In this document: piece by piece, positions 26,614 to 34,515 of the stretch
Numbering within the stretch: the stretch's first letter is position 1
Layout of the letters: the number at the start of each line of letters is the position of its first letter
Assembly (NCBI GenBank): GCA_003151595.1
Contig: PLXW01000106.1
Location: 15,738 to 79,737, forward strand
Length of the DNA stretch: 64,000 nucleotides
Direction: 5' to 3'
Source: Myxococcales bacterium
GTDB taxonomy: Bacteria; Myxococcota; Polyangia; Polyangiales; Polyangiaceae
The notes under the pieces: model-generated
Told to the model about the DNA's origin: nothing
Seen by the model: the letters and a program-made list of their open reading frames with translations, nothing else
Database searches by the model: none
Translations under genes and position numbers: made by a program

Positions 26614-27057
26614 ATGAAGCCCGAGCCGCAGGTCTTCACGCTCGAGGAAGCCAACGCCCTCGTGCCGCATCTGCGCGATCTCGTGGGCAAGCAGCTCGCG
26701 CGCCGCGCCGACATCGAAGATCGATTGAAGTCACTCGCAGAGACGACCGGCGAGATGCCGACCGAGATCACGCCACCCGAGGTGAGCGATCCGCCGCCGG
26801 TGCGCGCCATGAAGCGCGACCTCCTGGAGATGATCGGCGCCTACCAGGAGGCGTGGGGCGAGGTCGAGCGGATGGGCGCGGTGGTGAAAGATCCGCGCGT
26901 CGGGCTGGTCGATTTCTTCGGGCACGTCGACGGCAAGGCCGTGTGGCTGTGCTGGAAGTACGGCGAGGACGAGATCGCCCACTACCACGCGCTCGACGAA
27001 GGCTTCGGCGCGCGCAAGCGCATCGGCGTGTCGATCAAGCATCGACTCCTCAACTAG
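26614..27057 (+). CDS. DUF2203 family protein
   Basis: A 147-residue cytoplasmic protein. The N-terminus VFTLEEANALVPHLRDLVG and the C-terminal part GLVDFFGHVDGKAVWLCWKY then IAHYHALDEGFGARK are the two conserved halves of DUF2203. An acidic, flexible segment rich in Pro lies between them. The function of the family is not known; the invariant WLCW-GE-I-x-HWH-like end (here YGEDEIAHYH) might bind a metal. It follows the permease operon by 19 bases on the same strand and precedes folE by 33. Confidence 0.85.
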   Translation: MKPEPQVFTLEEANALVPHLRDLVGKQLARRADIEDRLKSLAETTGEMPTEITPPEVSDPPPVRAMKRDLLEMIGAYQEAWGEVERMGAVVKDPRVGLVDFFGHVDGKAVWLCWKYGEDEIAHYHALDEGFGARKRIGVSIKHRLLN

Positions 27058-27090
27058 ATCTCCTCCTCGGCACCCCTCTCCTCATCAAAG

Positions 27091-27684
27091 ATGACGACAC
27101 CGGATCGAAAAGCCGCGGCGCGCGCGATCGAAGATTTTCTGCGCGCGATCGGGCGCGATCCGGCGGCGGACGCGGAGCTCGCGGGGACGGGCGCGCGCGT
27201 GGCGGACGCGTACGTCGACGAGCTGTGCGAGGGCTACGCGGTCGACGTGGGGAAGCTGTTCGCCGAGAGCGCGATCGCCGGGTCGACCGATCTGGTCGTG
27301 GTGCGCGCGATCGCGATGACGACGATGTGCCCGCACCACTTGCTCCCGGCGAGCGGCGTCGCGCGCGTGGCGTTCGCGCCGAAGGGGAAGCTCGTGGGGA
27401 TCGGGACGATCGTGAAGCTCGTCGATGCGTTCGCGCATCGGCTCACTCTTCAAGAGACGATCGGCGACGAAGTGGCGGGGGCGATCGTGAAGCATCTGGG
27501 CGCGGCCTGGGCGGCGTGCCGTATCTCGATGACACACGCCTGCCTCGTGGTGCGCGGCGAGCGTCGACACGGCGCGCGCGTGGAGACCGTCGCCCTGGCC
27601 GGGGCGAGCGACGATGCGACGCGCGCGATCGCGTACCGAGCGCTCGGTGTCGGCGAAGCGACGAGCGCCGAGGTCGACGCTTGA
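27091..27684 (+). CDS. folE: GTP cyclohydrolase I
   Basis: A 197-residue enzyme that converts GTP to 7,8-dihydroneopterin triphosphate, the first step toward tetrahydrofolate and related pterins. The zinc ligands are visible: TMCPHHLLPASG gives Cys and His, and HACLVVRGERRHG gives the second Cys. RVAFAPKGKLVGIGTIVKL and FAHRLTLQETIGDEVA correspond to the tunnelling-fold core. Length is near the family norm. Its TGA overlaps a TTG that starts a short-chain dehydrogenase (TTGA), so the two genes are probably co-translated, and that dehydrogenase may act on a pterin. Confidence 0.95.
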   Translation: MTTPDRKAAARAIEDFLRAIGRDPAADAELAGTGARVADAYVDELCEGYAVDVGKLFAESAIAGSTDLVVVRAIAMTTMCPHHLLPASGVARVAFAPKGKLVGIGTIVKLVDAFAHRLTLQETIGDEVAGAIVKHLGAAWAACRISMTHACLVVRGERRHGARVETVALAGASDDATRAIAYRALGVGEATSAEVDA

Positions 27685-28367
27685 GCGACGTCGCGGTGGT
27701 CACGGGGGCGGGGCGCGGCGTCGGGCGCGCGGTGGCGCTGCGCCTGGCGGATCGCGGGTGCGATCTCGCGCTGCTGGCGCGGACGGTCCCGGAGCTCGAA
27801 GAGGTGGCCGCCGAGATCGTCGCGCGAGGCCGGCGCGCCGTCGCGCTTCGATGCGACGTGGCCAACGCAGGCGAGGTGGCGCACGCCGTGGGGCGCGCCC
27901 AGAGCGAGCTCGGCGTGGCGCGCGTCGTCGTGAGCAACGCCGGCATCGTGCGCCGCGCGCTCGTGGTCGACACGAAGGAAGAGGACTGGGACCGCGTTCT
28001 CGACGTGAACCTCAAAGGGGCGTTCCTGGTCGCGCGCGCGTGGCTTCCGCAGATGATCCACGCCAAGCGCGGGCGCTTCGTCGCCGTGGGGAGCATCTCG
28101 TCGACCTTGGGCACCGCCTCGCAGAGCGCTTACTGCGCGGCGAAGTGGGGGGTCGTCGGCTTCGTGAAGTCGCTGGCCGAGGAGCTCCGCGGCGGCGGCG
28201 TTCAAGCGATGTGCGTGCTCCCCGGATCGATCGACACGGCGATGCTTCGCGGGAGCGGCTTCCCACCTCTCATGACGCCAGACGAGGTCGCCAACCTCGT
28301 CGCGTACGCCGCGCTCGATGCGCCCGACGCCATGAACGGCAGCGCGATCGAGATGTTCGGTCCATAG
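27681..28367 (+). CDS. Short-chain dehydrogenase/reductase
   Basis: A 228-residue classical SDR started at TTG overlapping the folE stop. The cofactor loop is VTGAGRGVGRAV (TGxxxGxG), followed by SNAGIV, then the catalytic Ser in VGSISSTLG and the Tyr-Lys pair in SAYCAAKWG. The C-terminal substrate region LPGSIDTAMLRGSGF is short. Cofactor preference is likely NADPH because Arg follows the glycine loop in a position often used for phosphate binding (LLARTVPEL), but this is inferred. Gene coupling to folE suggests a pteridine-reducing role, as in FolM-like enzymes, though the motif is the general SDR one rather than the TGxxxRxG of pteridine reductases. Confidence 0.85.
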   Translation: MSDVAVVTGAGRGVGRAVALRLADRGCDLALLARTVPELEEVAAEIVARGRRAVALRCDVANAGEVAHAVGRAQSELGVARVVVSNAGIVRRALVVDTKEEDWDRVLDVNLKGAFLVARAWLPQMIHAKRGRFVAVGSISSTLGTASQSAYCAAKWGVVGFVKSLAEELRGGGVQAMCVLPGSIDTAMLRGSGFPPLMTPDEVANLVAYAALDAPDAMNGSAIEMFGP

Positions 28368-28390
28368 ATGGCGAAGGCGAAAGACACGTG

Positions 28391-29056
28391 ATGGAGAACG
28401 ACGACCTCCCCTTCGGCGACATGGAGCGCGTGATCTCCGATCTGCCCATTTTCCCGCTCCCGAACGCGGTGCTGTTTCCGCGCGCGCTCTTCCCGCTCCA
28501 CATCTTCGAGCCGCGCTACCGCGCCATGCTCGCGCACTGCATGGCGACGAACCGAGCGATGGTCATCGCCCACGTGGCTGACGATCGCGACGTCGACGAG
28601 GAAGGTCGGCCGCGCTTCGCCGTGATCGCGGGGCTGGGGTTCGTGGTCGAGCACCGCGCACTGGCCGACGGTCGGGCGAACATCCTGGTGCAAGGGCGGG
28701 CGCGCGTGTCGCTCGAAGAGCTGGCGACGAGCGATCCGTTCCGGCACGTGCGCGCGACCATCCTCGACGACGTCCCCACGCCGGTTCACGAAGCCGATCG
28801 CATCGCGCTCGTCGCCGCGGCGACGTCGTTCGCAGGGGAGCTCCACAAGCACGCCGACTTCTCCTTCTCGCTCCCGAAAGGCGCGGGCGAAGGAACGATC
28901 GCCGATCTCTGCGCGCAGCACCTGATCTTCGATCCCAGCGTGCGCCAGGCGGTCCTGGAAGAGCGCGACGTCGCCGCGCGCGTTCGGCGCGTGACCGCCG
29001 AGCTCGCGATCCAGCAACGGGCGCTTCACCACGAAGCGGGGAGCGCGCTCAATTGA
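28391..29056 (+). CDS. LON peptidase N-terminal-domain protein
   Basis: A 221-residue protein made only of the Lon substrate-recognition (N) domain, without AAA+ or protease parts. Typical opening: LPIFPLPNAVLFPRALFPLH then IFEPRYRAMLAHCM. The C-terminal helical part (DLCAQHLIFDPSVRQAVLEE) is present. Stand-alone Lon-N proteins of this size are widespread and poorly understood. The ATG at 28391 was chosen; there is a 23-base gap after the SDR gene, and the stop overlaps the TTG of the Rieske gene (TTGA). Confidence 0.9.
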   Translation: MENDDLPFGDMERVISDLPIFPLPNAVLFPRALFPLHIFEPRYRAMLAHCMATNRAMVIAHVADDRDVDEEGRPRFAVIAGLGFVVEHRALADGRANILVQGRARVSLEELATSDPFRHVRATILDDVPTPVHEADRIALVAAATSFAGELHKHADFSFSLPKGAGEGTIADLCAQHLIFDPSVRQAVLEERDVAARVRRVTAELAIQQRALHHEAGSALN

Positions 29057-29391
29057 AGCTCGTCGGGCGCGTGCCGCGTGCGGCGCTGGAGGCGACGAAG
29101 CTCGTTCGCATGAAGTACCCGCCGTGGGACGTCATGGTCACGCTGGTCGATGGCGAGCCGCTCGCGGTCGAAGACGCCTGCAACCACGCCGGCGCGAGCC
29201 TCTCCGAAGGGGAGCTCGACGAGACCGGCAAGTGCATCGTCTGCCCGATGCACGCCTACGTCTTCGACCTCCGGAGCGGCAAGTGCATAGCCCCGGTCGG
29301 CCTTTGCGACGACCAGCGGACGTTCGTGGCCCGGGTCGAGGGGGACGACGTGGCCATCTACGATCCCGCGAACGTAGTCATCGTAAAATAA
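29053..29391 (+). CDS. Small Rieske [2Fe-2S] protein
   Basis: A 112-residue ferredoxin-like Rieske protein. Cluster ligands are in ACNHAGASL (CxH) and VCPMHAYVFDLRSG (CxxH), 18-20 residues apart as required. The size fits the NirD/BphF-type soluble Rieske class rather than a membrane bc1 subunit; it has no transmembrane helix. Starts at TTG overlapping the Lon-N stop. The electron donor or acceptor is not identifiable: no oxygenase is adjacent. Confidence 0.92.
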   Translation: MKLVGRVPRAALEATKLVRMKYPPWDVMVTLVDGEPLAVEDACNHAGASLSEGELDETGKCIVCPMHAYVFDLRSGKCIAPVGLCDDQRTFVARVEGDDVAIYDPANVVIVK

Positions 29392-29456
29392 CTGGCCTAT
29401 CGTTCGCGCCACGTGGGGTGGGGAGGGTTGTCCCGTGGCCCGCGTAGAAAGCGCCC

Positions 29457-31139
29457 ATGAGCACTCGTAAGACCTTCGTGCCGTCGCAAGTCCGCTCGCT
29501 GTCCCACCGCTCCGCGCTCGGCTTCGCCGGGTGCCTGCTGCTCGTCGGAAGCACAAGCGGCTGCAAGAAAGACCCGACCACGGCCAAGTGGGGGCTTCCG
29601 GTCGACGCGAAGCAGCTCCCCGGCACCACTGACGTGATCGAAGCCGAGGTCATCGACGGCACGCGCGAGACCGACCCGCACATTCGCACCCTCTACACGG
29701 GCGCCGAGCTGGGCGCGGAGATCTGCAAGGTGGGGGCGTCGGACCCGGCGCGACAGCTGGAGCTCATGGGATCGCTCGGATCGAGCAGCGCCAAGCAGTT
29801 CTTCAAGCCCTCGAACCTCGAGCAAGTGCAGTCGCTGATGGAGTGCGGAGCGCTCCTCACGACGAACCTCGATCAGCCGTTCCAGACCGCCATCGGGTTC
29901 AAGGACGAAACCGGCACGGCGCAGGGGATCGGGATCCTGAAGCTCAAGGTCGATGATCTCCCGCCGAAGTACGGCCTGACCAAGCACGCCTTCTCCGGCA
30001 TGGACGGGTTCTGTCGCACGAGCGATCCGAGCAAGCCCAACGCGCCGGCGATGGACTGCACGGCGACGTCGGAAGCGGCGCTCCACCAGGGGACGTCGTG
30101 GTTCCTCGGCAAGCGCGCCGGGGTCGAGAGCATCGCGCACACGATCGCCACGCCGAAGCCGGACCTCACCACGCAGGTCTCCGCGCTGAACGACGCCGCG
30201 GCCGCGATCGAGGGGCTCAGCTCGACGCGCATTCAGGCGCAGCTCACCACCGCCAAGCCGTTCCTTCAGGCGCCCTGCGAGTGGGGCGGGTTCCAGACGT
30301 CGGGGAGCCTCAGCACGTTCGTGAGCTCGTGCTTCCCGAGCGGCGACGACAAGGTCATCCAGGACATCGACGCCAAGCTTCGCGCGGCGGCCTTCGAGAT
30401 CGAGCCCGACGTGGTGAAGGCGGGCGCGGTGCATGGCAACATCGTGCTCATCGCGCGCGACGACGACGCCGCCAAGGAGATCGAGAAAGACGCGACCGAT
30501 CTGGCGACCGACTGGAAGTCGCAGATTCAGAACAACGAGGCCAAGCAGATCGCGCAGGCCAAGACGAACCCGGTCAGCCTTCGCCAGAAGAGCTGGGCCA
30601 TCATCGTCGACAACTTCCAGCGCGCGCTCGAGAACATCAAGGTCTCGCGCAGCGGTCGCGCGGTGAAGATGGCGTTCAACGAGAAGCTCGCCGACAGCGA
30701 CAAGAAGGATCTCGACGACGCGAACAAGGAGACGATGGACAAGCGCGCGGCCGTGGCCGACGTGCTCGACGCCATCCAGGCGCACAAGGCGCTGCCGGCC
30801 GATGCGCTGACGAAGGTCGTCGGCGGGCCGTGGGCGACGTATTTCATCCAGTCGGCGACGTTCGATCCGTCGGTGAAGGCGCCGATGACGCCGGCCGAGT
30901 GCACCGCGGCGAAGGCCTCGGTGAAGGGGATGAAAGCCAAGGACATGCCGAGCGGCGCGGGGCTCCTCTCCGAGCTGCAGAACATGAGCTGCAAGAACCC
31001 GCCGCAGCTCGTGGCGTCGGTTCACTCGTGCGTGGTCGCGGGCTTCCACTCCGCCGCCGAGCTCGCGAAGTGCGCGCCGCTCCCCGAGCCGCCGGAGAAC
31101 GAGTTCGGCGACAAGCCGGCGAAGAGCGCGGCGAAGTAA
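29457..31139 (+). CDS. Large lipoprotein of unknown function
   Basis: A 560-residue lipoprotein with a long n-region (MSTRKTFVPSQVRSLSHR) and lipobox STSGC. The mature protein is mostly helical with scattered cysteines (AEICKVGAS, MECGALLTT, PCEWGGF, SSCFPSGDD) in even spacing, suggesting several disulphides. Lys/Asp-rich helices such as NEKLADSDKKDLDDANKE occur in the second half. The tail SCKNPPQLVASVHSCVVAGF contains two more Cys. No domain was recognised; the style is typical of myxobacterial outer-membrane lipoproteins. The gene stands alone and is followed by a repeat-rich gap. Confidence 0.72.
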   Translation: MSTRKTFVPSQVRSLSHRSALGFAGCLLLVGSTSGCKKDPTTAKWGLPVDAKQLPGTTDVIEAEVIDGTRETDPHIRTLYTGAELGAEICKVGASDPARQLELMGSLGSSSAKQFFKPSNLEQVQSLMECGALLTTNLDQPFQTAIGFKDETGTAQGIGILKLKVDDLPPKYGLTKHAFSGMDGFCRTSDPSKPNAPAMDCTATSEAALHQGTSWFLGKRAGVESIAHTIATPKPDLTTQVSALNDAAAAIEGLSSTRIQAQLTTAKPFLQAPCEWGGFQTSGSLSTFVSSCFPSGDDKVIQDIDAKLRAAAFEIEPDVVKAGAVHGNIVLIARDDDAAKEIEKDATDLATDWKSQIQNNEAKQIAQAKTNPVSLRQKSWAIIVDNFQRALENIKVSRSGRAVKMAFNEKLADSDKKDLDDANKETMDKRAAVADVLDAIQAHKALPADALTKVVGGPWATYFIQSATFDPSVKAPMTPAECTAAKASVKGMKAKDMPSGAGLLSELQNMSCKNPPQLVASVHSCVVAGFHSAAELAKCAPLPEPPENEFGDKPAKSAAK

Positions 31140-31177
31140 GTCTCCGGCGACGCGAGCGAAGCGCCTGGCGGTTCACA

Positions 31178-31246
31178 GGCAACTACCAGGCAGCTTCCAT
31201 GCAGCTAGCAGGCAACTCCGGCAACTAACAGGCAGCTCACCGGCAA
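31178..31246. repeat. Seven iteron-like repeats with 11-bp spacing
   Basis: GGCAACT, GGCAGCT, TGCAGCT, GGCAACT, GGCAACT, GGCAGCT and a final GGCAA begin at 31178, 31189, 31200, 31211, 31220, 31231 and 31242: spacings of 11, 11, 11, 9, 11 and 11 bases. That phases the units on roughly the same face of the helix. They lie just 3' of a lipoprotein gene and before the 21-bp array. Confidence 0.7.
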
Positions 31247-31267
31247 TGCGTCGGTGCACGCGCCGCT

Positions 31268-31456
31268 GACACGGTGCACTCGCCCGAGGACACGGTGCAC
31301 TCGCCCGAGGACACGGTGCACTCGCCCGAGGACACGGTGCACTCGCCCGAGGACACGGTGCACGCGAGCGCGGACACGGTGTACTCGCCCGAGGACACGG
31401 TGTACTCGCCCGAGGACACGGCGCACGCGAGCGCGGACGCCTCGCCCTCGGCCGCG
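31268..31456. repeat. Nine tandem 21-bp repeats
   Basis: The unit GACACGGTGCACTCGCCCGAG begins at 31268, 31289, 31310 and 31331 without change; later units at 31352, 31373, 31394, 31415 and 31436 vary at several bases. Each early unit carries the palindrome GTGCAC. The array lies 9 bases beyond the fabI stop. A 21-base period keeps a 7-residue repeat (HSPEDTV on + strand) open, but no start or ribosome site supports translation. Confidence 0.9.
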
Positions 31457-31465
31457 GAACCGACG

Positions 31466-32353
31466 CTATTCGGGGTTCTTCCCCATCACGCTGTAACCCT
31501 TGTCGACGTAGACGGTGCTCCCCGTGATCCCGCTGGCCAGCGGGCTCGCGAGGAACGCCGCTACGTTGCCGACCTCGCTCGCTTCGAGCGGGACGGGGAG
31601 CGGCGAGTTCTTCGCGCAATACTCGACCATCGCGCCGATGATCCCGATCGCGCTCGCCGCGCGCGACGCGAACGGGCCGGCCGAGATCGTGTTCACGCGG
31701 AGACCCATCTTGCGCCCCGCTTCGAACGCGAGGACGCGCGTGTCGCTCTCCAGCGCGGCCTTCGCCGACGACATGCCGCCGCCGTAGCCGGGGATGACGC
31801 GCTCGCTGGCCATGTACGTGAGCGACAGGACCGAGCCTCCTTCGCGCATCATCGGGCCGAGGCGCTGGATCATCCCCACGAGCGAGTACGCGCTCACGCT
31901 CACCGCGGCGAGGTAGCCGGCGCGGCTCACTTCGAGCATCGGCTTTTTCACCTCGGGGCCGTTCGCGAGGGAGTGGACCAGGATGTCGAGCGGCTTCTCG
32001 CCGAAGTCGGCCACGAGCGACTTGGCGATCCCCTCGATCGTGAAATCGCCGCGCTCGGCGTAGCGCTTGTTCGTGCGGATGTCGTCGGGGACGTCGGCCA
32101 TCGTGTCGTAGGCGGCGTCGAGCGGGTACACCTTCTCGAACTCGAGCATCGCGCCGCTGGTGAGCTTGCGCGACTCGTCCATCTTGCCGCGACGGAGCAG
32201 CGTCTCGAAGATCCCCATCGCCGGCGGCCACGTGCCGACGCACACGCTGGCTCCCGCTTCGGCGAGCGCCTTGGCGATCGCGAACCCGAACCCGCCGTCG
32301 TCCGCCACGCCGGCGACCAGCGCGCGGCGACCCGTCAAATCGAGAGAGAGCAT
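31466..32353 (-). CDS. fabI: Enoyl-[acyl-carrier-protein] reductase FabI, plastid/chlamydial type
   Basis: A 295-residue NADH-type enoyl-ACP reductase, the last step of each fatty-acid elongation round. The cofactor motif is [20 protein letters not shown]. The catalytic region [20 protein letters not shown] matches the plant/chlamydial form, with Tyr and Lys spaced as in that group. A long insert (residues 50-115, with [19 protein letters not shown] and [20 protein letters not shown]) that bacterial FabI of the E. coli type lacks is also present and resembles plastid and Chlamydia enzymes. Length near 300 agrees. It converges on the lipoprotein gene across the repeat region. Resistance or sensitivity to triclosan cannot be judged. 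Confidence 0.93.
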   Translation of the reverse strand: MLSLDLTGRRALVAGVADDGGFGFAIAKALAEAGASVCVGTWPPAMGIFETLLRRGKMDESRKLTSGAMLEFEKVYPLDAAYDTMADVPDDIRTNKRYAERGDFTIEGIAKSLVADFGEKPLDILVHSLANGPEVKKPMLEVSRAGYLAAVSVSAYSLVGMIQRLGPMMREGGSVLSLTYMASERVIPGYGGGMSSAKAALESDTRVLAFEAGRKMGLRVNTISAGPFASRAASAIGIIGAMVEYCAKNSPLPVPLEASEVGNVAAFLASPLASGITGSTVYVDKGYSVMGKNPE

Positions 32354-32420
32354 CCCCGCGGTATCGCGCAGGTGGTCTCATTTTCCAAGGGGCCTCTGGG
32401 GCGCCGGTCGCCGAACGGCG

Positions 32421-32606
32421 TCAGCCTTCGACGCGGTCGCGGTTCACGCGGATTCGAGAGGCGCTCGAAGGCTCGTCGCGCGAGCTGGTCGGCGCGTCGT
32501 TGCGCGGTTCGACGATGGGCGGGGACGGAGTCTGCCCCTTCGAGGTCTTCTTCGACCTACCCAGTCCGAGTGACGCCAAGAGACGAATCGAGATGAACTG
32601 CGACAT
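32421..32606 (-). CDS. Small hypothetical protein
   Basis: A 61-residue reading frame with a good ribosome site (GGGGAG seven bases before its ATG), which is why it is listed. Sequence: a short hydrophobic beginning (MSQFISIRLLASLGLG) then a basic and Ser/Pro/Arg-rich remainder. It sits alone between fabI and the dioxygenase gene. No homologue is known to me. Expression would have to be shown. Confidence 0.45.
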   Translation of the reverse strand: MSQFISIRLLASLGLGRSKKTSKGQTPSPPIVEPRNDAPTSSRDEPSSASRIRVNRDRVEG

Positions 32607-32676
32607 GCGCGACTCCCCTAATGCGCCATGTAGTCAAAGAGAGCGCCGGCTGCACGTCGATTGAACAGGTGACAGG

Positions 32677-33519
32677 CTATCGACGCGTGAATACTCGATG
32701 AAATTCGCGCGGGGCCCGGCGCTTTCGGAGGCATCGGGTGGTGGCCGGCATGTAGCAGACGGAGAGAGCGCGGCGCGGGAGGCCCGTCGTGTTCACGCCC
32801 GAGCGGTGCCATGCGTAGTTGTGAATGAGGATCGCTTCGCCCGCGCGCGCGGGGAGCGGGACGATCGACTTCTCGATGTCGTCGCCGCGCTTGGCGAGGA
32901 TCTCTTTCGGGACGACGCCGCCGAGCGGAGTCGCGAGACCGGTGTGCGTGCCGGGGAGGATCTCGACGCAGCCGGCGTCGATCGGCGCGTCGTCGAGCGC
33001 GGTCCACACCTGGACCTCGGGATCGCGATCGAGCCCCCAGAACGCGCCGCCGTCTTGATGCCACGGCAAGTGGGTTCCGCCGCTCGCGGCCTTCGACATG
33101 ATGACGGCGCGGTAGAGAACGACGTCTCCTGCGATGCGTGCGCGGATGACGCGCTCGAGGATCGGGTTCTCGATCCACGCGAGGAAGACCGGGTCGCGCT
33201 CGACCTTCTCGATCTTGCGGTAGTTGAGCGACGGGCCCTCCCAGCCGCGGCCGTACACCAGCTCTTCGTAGCGGCCGGAGTCGGTGTCGAGCTGGTAGAA
33301 GAGGCCGTCGTACGTCACGCGGCCGAGCATGATGTCGTCGGAGCGCATGCGCATGGCCTCGAGCGCTTCGTCGCTGGCGATGCGACCGAGACGCGCGTAG
33401 CCGTCGCGCTGGAAGCGCGTCATGACGTCGTCGACGTCGATGGCGTGGGCGTCGTCGTGGAGCAGATTCATCGCCTGGTTCATCGCCTGGTTCATCGCCT
33501 GGTTCATCGCCTGGTTCAT
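32677..33519 (-). CDS. Phytanoyl-CoA dioxygenase (PhyH)-family oxygenase
   Basis: A 280-residue Fe(II)/2-oxoglutarate-type dioxygenase. The facial triad is probably His and Asp in THLPWHQDGGAFWGLD (HxD) and a later His in LIHNYAWHRSGVNTT; the RAL-x-V-CYMP segment (RRALSVCYMPAT) contains the 2-oxoglutarate-binding Arg. The gene starts within a 12-base repeat that gives five in-frame ATG codons (MNQA repeated four times, then MNLL); the first ATG overlaps the TGA of the upstream aldo/keto reductase (ATGA), so these are co-translated. Substrate unknown; the family oxidises diverse small molecules. Confidence 0.85.
   Translation of the reverse strand: MNQAMNQAMNQAMNQAMNLLHDDAHAIDVDDVMTRFQRDGYARLGRIASDEALEAMRMRSDDIMLGRVTYDGLFYQLDTDSGRYEELVYGRGWEGPSLNYRKIEKVERDPVFLAWIENPILERVIRARIAGDVVLYRAVIMSKAASGGTHLPWHQDGGAFWGLDRDPEVQVWTALDDAPIDAGCVEILPGTHTGLATPLGGVVPKEILAKRGDDIEKSIVPLPARAGEAILIHNYAWHRSGVNTTGLPRRALSVCYMPATTRCLRKRRAPREFHRVFTRR
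33469..33519. repeat. 12-bp tandem repeat spanning the start of the dioxygenase gene
   Basis: CATCGCCTGGTT begins at 33469, 33481, 33493 and 33505, with a final partial unit at 33517. On the coding strand each unit supplies an ATG, so copy-number change would not shift the frame but would alter the number of N-terminal MNQA units and potential start codons. Confidence 0.92.
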
Positions 33520-34472
33520 CTGGCGTACGTCGCGTCCGTCCCCTGGAACGCGATGGAGAGATCGTCGAGCTTCTTCTTCGCGGAGTCGCGGAGCGGGAGC
33601 TGGCAGGCGTCGATGCCGGCGTCGAGCTGGGCGACGCTCGCCGGGCCGAGGAGCACGGAGTCGACGCCTTTGCCTTGCGCGCAGAAGGCGTAGGCGAGGT
33701 CGACGAGCGTCATCGACTCTTCCTTGGCCACGGCGGACATCGCGTCGACGAAGTCGAACATGCGATCGCTCCAGTAGCGCCGCTGGTACATGCGGTTCCC
33801 GTCGAAGCGCGAGCCCTTCTCCGGCTCGGACGATCGCGCGTGTTTGCCGGTGAGAAGACCGCCGGCGAGCGGGTTGTAGATCGTCGTGTGAATCGGGTGA
33901 GTGCGGGTGAACGCGAACCACTCCACGTCGAGCTGGCGGATCATCGCGTTGTACATCTGCTGCGCGACGATCGGCTTCGCCATCCCGCGCGCGTCGGCGA
34001 GGTTCATGGCGTCGAGCACCTGCCACGAGGCGAAGTTCGACATGCCCCACGCACGCGCCTTGCCGGCGCGGAGGATCTCTTCGACGGCCGAGAGCGTCTC
34101 GGCGATCGGCACCGCGCGATCCGGCGCGTGCAGGTAGTAGACGTCGACGTGACCCGTGCCGAGACGCTCGAGACTCTCGTCGATGGCGCGAAGCACGCGC
34201 GCGGGCGAGAGCCCTTCCACCTTGCCGGCCGATCGCGCGAGGCCGACCTTCGTGGCGACGAGGCAACGATCGCGATCACGCGCGATGGCGCGCCCCACGA
34301 TCCGCTCCGATTCGCCGTCATTGTAAACGTTCGCCGTATCGAGCCACGTGACGCCGCGCTCGAAGGCGCGCGCGATGACGCGGACCGATTCGTCCTCCGG
34401 CGTTCGCTTGCCGAAATTCATGCAACCGACGGCGACCTTCGGCAGAGATTCGCGGGCGAGCGGGGTGACCAT
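33516..34472 (-). CDS. Aldo/keto reductase
   Basis: A 318-residue TIM-barrel NADPH-dependent oxidoreductase. Opening GCMNFGKRTPEDESVRV and WLDTANVYNDGESERIVGRA are characteristic, with the catalytic Asp and Tyr in DTANVY; the catalytic Lys is in LVATKVGL and the His in VYYLHAPD. AWGMSNFASWQV and NPLAGGLLTG mark the cofactor-binding side. I chose the ATG at 34472 (MVTPLARE); the upstream frame runs through the divergent phosphofructokinase gene. The stop overlaps the dioxygenase start, making a two-gene unit for small-molecule oxidation/reduction. Confidence 0.92.
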   Translation of the reverse strand: MVTPLARESLPKVAVGCMNFGKRTPEDESVRVIARAFERGVTWLDTANVYNDGESERIVGRAIARDRDRCLVATKVGLARSAGKVEGLSPARVLRAIDESLERLGTGHVDVYYLHAPDRAVPIAETLSAVEEILRAGKARAWGMSNFASWQVLDAMNLADARGMAKPIVAQQMYNAMIRQLDVEWFAFTRTHPIHTTIYNPLAGGLLTGKHARSSEPEKGSRFDGNRMYQRRYWSDRMFDFVDAMSAVAKEESMTLVDLAYAFCAQGKGVDSVLLGPASVAQLDAGIDACQLPLRDSAKKKLDDLSIAFQGTDATYAR

Positions 34473-34515
34473 CGCCCCGCGATCTAGCACCGATTCGTGC
34501 GACAATCCGCGCCGC

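Noticed and set aside
31268..31456. Possible CRISPR array
   Set aside because: Repeats are contiguous without spacers, and units drift at the right end; this is a simple tandem repeat.
31274..31465. HSPEDTV heptad-repeat peptide on the plus strand
   Set aside because: No ribosome site or conserved start; it would run antisense through fabI, so it is most likely a by-product of the 21-base period.
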